A DNA stretch of 64,000 nucleotides from CAVYYW01 sp963772845 (lineage in GTDB: Bacteria > Bacillota > Bacilli > Bacillales > Sporolactobacillaceae): NCBI GenBank assembly GCA_963772845.1, contig CAVYYW010000014.1, forward strand, positions 186,001 through 250,000, written 5' to 3'. Below, piece by piece: positions 61,153 through 64,000 of this stretch (positions within the stretch are counted from its first letter, which is position 1; each line of letters starts with the position of its first letter). The position numbers were made by a program, and so were the translations under genes. Below the pieces are notes generated by a model, which saw only the letters and a program-made list of their open reading frames with translations, was not told the DNA's origin and did not search any database.

Positions 61153-61250
61153 TAAGCTTGAGAGAAAATTCTTCATTCAATCACAATCCCATTTAACACA
61201 CTATATGGATGGCACGATTTAGTGAAGCAAGTTTTAAGGAGGAGATTTCA

Positions 61251-62366
61251 TTGGCACAAACAAAGGGCCTTGAGGGTGTTGTAGCAACAACCTCTTCGAT
61301 CAGCTCCATCATTAACAGCGAGCTGAGATACCAAGGGTATAACATTGACGATCTGGCAGTTCATTCGTCGTTTGAAGAAGTGATTTATTTACTATGGAAT
61401 GGCAGCCTTCCTGCAAAGTCAGAACTGGATGCTTTCAAAAAGGATCTTGCCAAAAAATCAGCAGTTCCTGAAGAAGTTTTCCAGCAAATTAAAACATATC
61501 CTCTAAAGGATATTCATCCAATGGCTGTGTTAAGAACAGCTGTCTCTGCCCTCGGGATTTTTGATCCTAAAGCAGATGATATGAATGAAGAAGCTAATAA
61601 AGAGAAAGCCCTTAGCATTCAAGCTAAGCTTCCAACGCTTGTTGCTGGTTTTTCACGTCTTCGCAATGGTCATGAACCAGTTGCGCCACGTGAAGATCTT
61701 GGGTTTGCGGCAAATTTCTTATATATGATGAATGACCGGGTTCCAAGTGATATCGAAGAAGAAGCTTTTAATAAAGCACTTGTTCTTCATGCTGACCATG
61801 AGCTGAATGCCTCAACGTTTACTGCTCGTGTCTGTGTGGCTACACTTTCTGATATTTACTCAGGTGTGGTTGCAGCAATTGGAGCCTTAAAAGGACCGCT
61901 TCATGGCGGCGCCAATGAACAGGTTATGAAAATGCTTTCTGAAATCAATTCTGTTGAGAATATTGACGGCTATTTGAAAAAAGCATTTGATAATAAACAA
62001 AAAATCATGGGCTTCGGTCATCGCGTTTATAAAACAGGCGATCCACGTGCGAAGCATCTAAAAGAAATGTCACGCCAGCTTACTGAAGGCACAGATAATG
62101 AAAAGTGGTATGACATGTCGGTTAAAATTGATGAAGTGATCACAAATGAAAAAGGCCTTCTGCCAAACGTGGATTTTTATTCCGCGAGTGTTTATCACAG
62201 CTTAGGCATTGAGCACGATCTCTTCACACCAATTTTCGCTGTAAGCCGTGTTTCAGGCTGGCTTGCCCATATCCTTGAACAATACGCTAACAACCGCCTG
62301 ATTCGTCCTAGAGCGGAATATGTTGGTCCTGAAGCAAGGGATTATACGCCAGTAAACGAGCGGTAA
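61251..62366 (+). CDS. citZ: citrate synthase
   Basis: 371 residues from TTG 61251 behind AAGGAGGAG; the longer in-frame start lacks a ribosome-binding site and the mature family N-terminus (LEGVVATTSSISSI) follows directly. Condenses oxaloacetate and acetyl-CoA. Active-site motifs: LHADHELNASTFTARV, GALKGPLHGGANE (His), MGFGHRVYKTGDPRA (His), and the aspartate in NVDFYSASVYH. Heads the citZ-icd-mdh cluster. Confidence 0.97.
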   Translation: MAQTKGLEGVVATTSSISSIINSELRYQGYNIDDLAVHSSFEEVIYLLWNGSLPAKSELDAFKKDLAKKSAVPEEVFQQIKTYPLKDIHPMAVLRTAVSALGIFDPKADDMNEEANKEKALSIQAKLPTLVAGFSRLRNGHEPVAPREDLGFAANFLYMMNDRVPSDIEEEAFNKALVLHADHELNASTFTARVCVATLSDIYSGVVAAIGALKGPLHGGANEQVMKMLSEINSVENIDGYLKKAFDNKQKIMGFGHRVYKTGDPRAKHLKEMSRQLTEGTDNEKWYDMSVKIDEVITNEKGLLPNVDFYSASVYHSLGIEHDLFTPIFAVSRVSGWLAHILEQYANNRLIRPRAEYVGPEARDYTPVNER

Positions 62367-62397
62367 TTACTAATTTTTGATACAGCAGAAAGCTGGT

Positions 62398-62424
62398 AAC
62401 AGGTGGGGGAGTCCCCGACCTGTT
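62398..62424 (+). promoter_or_regulatory. intercistronic hairpin between citZ and icd
   Basis: AACAGGTGGGG pairs with CCCCGACCTGTT around a three- to four-base turn, with no T run after it. More likely an RNA-processing or stabilising element than a terminator. Confidence 0.55.
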
Positions 62425-62468
62425 ATCATAATGTTATAACATTACTATACATTCAGGAGGTTATTATT

Positions 62469-63737
62469 TTGTCAAACGGAGAACGCATTTCAGTTAAAAA
62501 CGGTGAATTAAATGTACCGAATCATCCAGTCATTCCTTATATTGAAGGGGACGGAATCGGTCCGGATATCTGGGCAGCCGCTTCCAATGTTATTGAAGCA
62601 GCTGTAAATAAAGCTTATAACGGTGAAAAAACAATTGTTTGGAAAGAGATCCTTGCTGGACAAAAAGCTTACGACAAGACGGGAGAATGGTTACCTGCTG
62701 AAACATTAGATGTCATTCGTGAGTACATAATCGCGATTAAAGGACCGCTTACAACACCAGTCGGCGGCGGCATCCGTTCATTGAATGTTGCTTTAAGACA
62801 GGAACTTGACCTATTTACCTGCCTTCGCCCAGTCCGCTATTTTACTGGTGTCCCATCACCACTTAAGAATCCAGAAAAAACGGATATGGTTATTTTCCGT
62901 GAAAATACAGAAGATATCTATGCTGGTATTGAGTTCGCTAAAGGTTCAGATGAAGTTAAAAAATTAATTAATTTCCTAAAAGAAGAAATGGATGTCAAAA
63001 ATATCCGTTTCCCAGAAACTTCAGGAATCGGCATCAAGCCTATTTCTGAAGAAGGAACAAAGCGTCTTGTACGTGCAGCAATTGAGTATACACTCTCTGA
63101 AGGCCGCCGTAACCTGACTCTTGTTCATAAAGGAAATATTATGAAATTTACTGAAGGCGCATTTAAGAACTGGGGCTATGACCTGGTCGAAGAAGAATAC
63201 GGTGATAAAGTTTTCACTTGGAGACAATACGATAAAATCGTTGAAGAGAGCGGTAAAGAAGCAGCAAACAAAGCTCAAAGCGATGCTGAAGCTGCAGGTA
63301 AAATCATTGTAAAAGACGCTATTGCTGATAACTTCCTTCAGCAGATCCTTAGCCGTCCTGATGAATACGATGTCGTTGCAACAATGAACCTTAACGGTGA
63401 CTATGTATCTGATGCTCTCGCTGCACAAGTTGGCGGTATCGGCATTGCACCTGGTGCGAACATCAACTACGAAACAGGTCATGCAATTTTTGAAGCAACA
63501 CATGGTACTGCTCCTAAATATGCAGGTATGGATAAAGTAAACCCATCATCTGTTATTCTTTCAGGCGTACTAATGCTTGAGCACCTTAACTGGAATGAAG
63601 CAGCAGAGCTTGTAATGAAGGCTATGGAGAAAACAATTGCAAATAAAGTCGTAACTTATGATTTCGCTCGTCTTATGGATGGAGCTAAAGAAGTTAAATG
63701 CTCTGAGTTTGGTGAAGAATTAATTAAAAATATGTAA
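62469..63737 (+). CDS. icd: isocitrate dehydrogenase (NADP)
   Basis: 422 residues from TTG 62469 after AGGAGGTT. Converts isocitrate to 2-oxoglutarate. Motifs: IPYIEGDGIGPDIW, the substrate loop GGGIRSLNVALRQELDLF (with the Ser and Arg ligands), RENTEDIYAGIEF, LVHKGNIMKFTEG, VATMNLNGDYVSDALAAQVGG, TGHAIFEATHGTAPKYAG. Second gene of the citrate branch cluster. Confidence 0.97.
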   Translation: MSNGERISVKNGELNVPNHPVIPYIEGDGIGPDIWAAASNVIEAAVNKAYNGEKTIVWKEILAGQKAYDKTGEWLPAETLDVIREYIIAIKGPLTTPVGGGIRSLNVALRQELDLFTCLRPVRYFTGVPSPLKNPEKTDMVIFRENTEDIYAGIEFAKGSDEVKKLINFLKEEMDVKNIRFPETSGIGIKPISEEGTKRLVRAAIEYTLSEGRRNLTLVHKGNIMKFTEGAFKNWGYDLVEEEYGDKVFTWRQYDKIVEESGKEAANKAQSDAEAAGKIIVKDAIADNFLQQILSRPDEYDVVATMNLNGDYVSDALAAQVGGIGIAPGANINYETGHAIFEATHGTAPKYAGMDKVNPSSVILSGVLMLEHLNWNEAAELVMKAMEKTIANKVVTYDFARLMDGAKEVKCSEFGEELIKNM

Positions 63738-63870
63738 TTCTGCTTTTCACTGAGGAAAACGGACGGATTGAAGCGCCTGCTGAAATTTGGGTATTGCAGT
63801 TCCAAGTAAGCAACACCATTATTAATAAGGCTGGCGTCTTCATCAGTTTGAAATAATTGGAGGGTTTACA

Positions 63871-64000
63871 ATGGGATTAAATCGTAAAAAAGTATCCGTC
63901 ATTGGCGGTGGTTTTACTGGAGCAACCACAGCTTTTCTAATCGGCCAGAAAGAATTGGCAGATGTGGTATTAGTAGATACTCCTCATAATGAGAATGCTA
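63871..64000 (+). CDS. mdh: malate dehydrogenase, N-terminal part (runs off window)
   Basis: The first 43 codons are present. Start ATG behind TTGGAGGG; MGLNRKKVSVIGGGFTGATT with the NAD-binding GGGFTG glycine motif, then FLIGQKELADVVLVD, ending the NAD fold's second strand in Asp. Position after citZ-icd is as in B. subtilis, so mdh, the malate-to-oxaloacetate enzyme of the cycle, is a secure assignment. Confidence 0.93.
   Translation, partial: MGLNRKKVSVIGGGFTGATTAFLIGQKELADVVLVDTPHNENA

Noticed and set aside
61073..61155. Possible short gene overlapping the end of fxsA
   Set aside because: It is the tail of an out-of-frame ORF through fxsA with no ribosome-binding site; the region holds the citZ promoter.

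Overview
This window is chromosomal DNA from an endospore-forming Firmicute, most likely family Bacillaceae. The gene order follows the Bacillus subtilis 'yt' region closely (ytpQ-ytpR-sftA-murC-ytxGH-aroA-ccpA-acuCA-acsA-rpsD-ytsP-refZ-ezrA-nifZ-thiI-sspA-mbcS-ytcJ-ppnK-ytfIJ-ytxK-ackA ... ytkL-ytoI-ytpI-nrnA-ytrHI-dnaE-malS-accDA-pfkA-pyk-fxsA-citZ-icd-mdh). Sporulation genes (an alpha/beta SASP, GerW/YtfJ, YtrH, YtrI, RefZ), strong AGGAGG ribosome-binding sites and frequent TTG/GTG starts agree with this. I cannot name the species. No tRNA, rRNA, CRISPR array, prophage or intact insertion sequence was seen.

Layout. 1-11.4 kb: a truncated HAMP sensor, then ytpQ/ytpR, an apparently frameshifted sftA, a nicotinate phosphoribosyltransferase, murC, ytxGH behind a sigma-B-like promoter, the chorismate mutase-DAHP synthase aroA, and ccpA. 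11.4-15.1 kb: acetate utilisation (acuC, acuA, acsA) with two CcpA (cre-like) operators between divergent promoters; acuB is absent. 15.1-23.9 kb: a class A penicillin-binding protein with a low-complexity tail, rpsD with its leader, a GAF-domain sulfoxide reductase, refZ and ezrA. 25.4-36 kb: nifZ-thiI, sspA, mbcS-ytcJ, NAD kinase, ytfI-ytfJ, ytxK-ackA. 36-40.8 kb: an EcsC-family protein, moaB, a broken SDR gene, ald and a broken X-Pro dipeptidase.

40.8-45.5 kb is the most system-like accessory block. It is a tightly spaced operon of DUF4178, PspA, a DUF4247 lipoprotein, DUF350 and a membrane-embedded spermidine-synthase-like protein, followed by ytkL. It starts at a near-perfect extracytoplasmic-function (sigma-W-type) promoter, which suggests an envelope-stress module linking PspA to polyamine chemistry. 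47-64 kb is housekeeping: ytoI, ytpI, nrnA, ytrHI, dnaE, then central carbon and lipid precursor genes in one direction.

The most unusual DNA is in three long gene-free mosaics (R1 about 15.16-16.34 kb, R2 about 24.0-25.38 kb, R3 about 45.53-47.16 kb). They are assembled from shared modules in direct and inverted orientation. They include a 277-bp direct duplication, a 47-bp tandem array, a large cruciform, and hairpins whose stems differ between copies while pairing is kept. In one hairpin pair both stems change and the loop AAAGAGC stays the same. That pattern points to selection on structure rather than on protein; the ORFs in these blocks look like artefacts.

Three conserved genes (sftA, an SDR gene, an M24 peptidase gene) each carry what looks like a single frameshift. 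These may be real inactivations or base-calling errors; the reads would decide.
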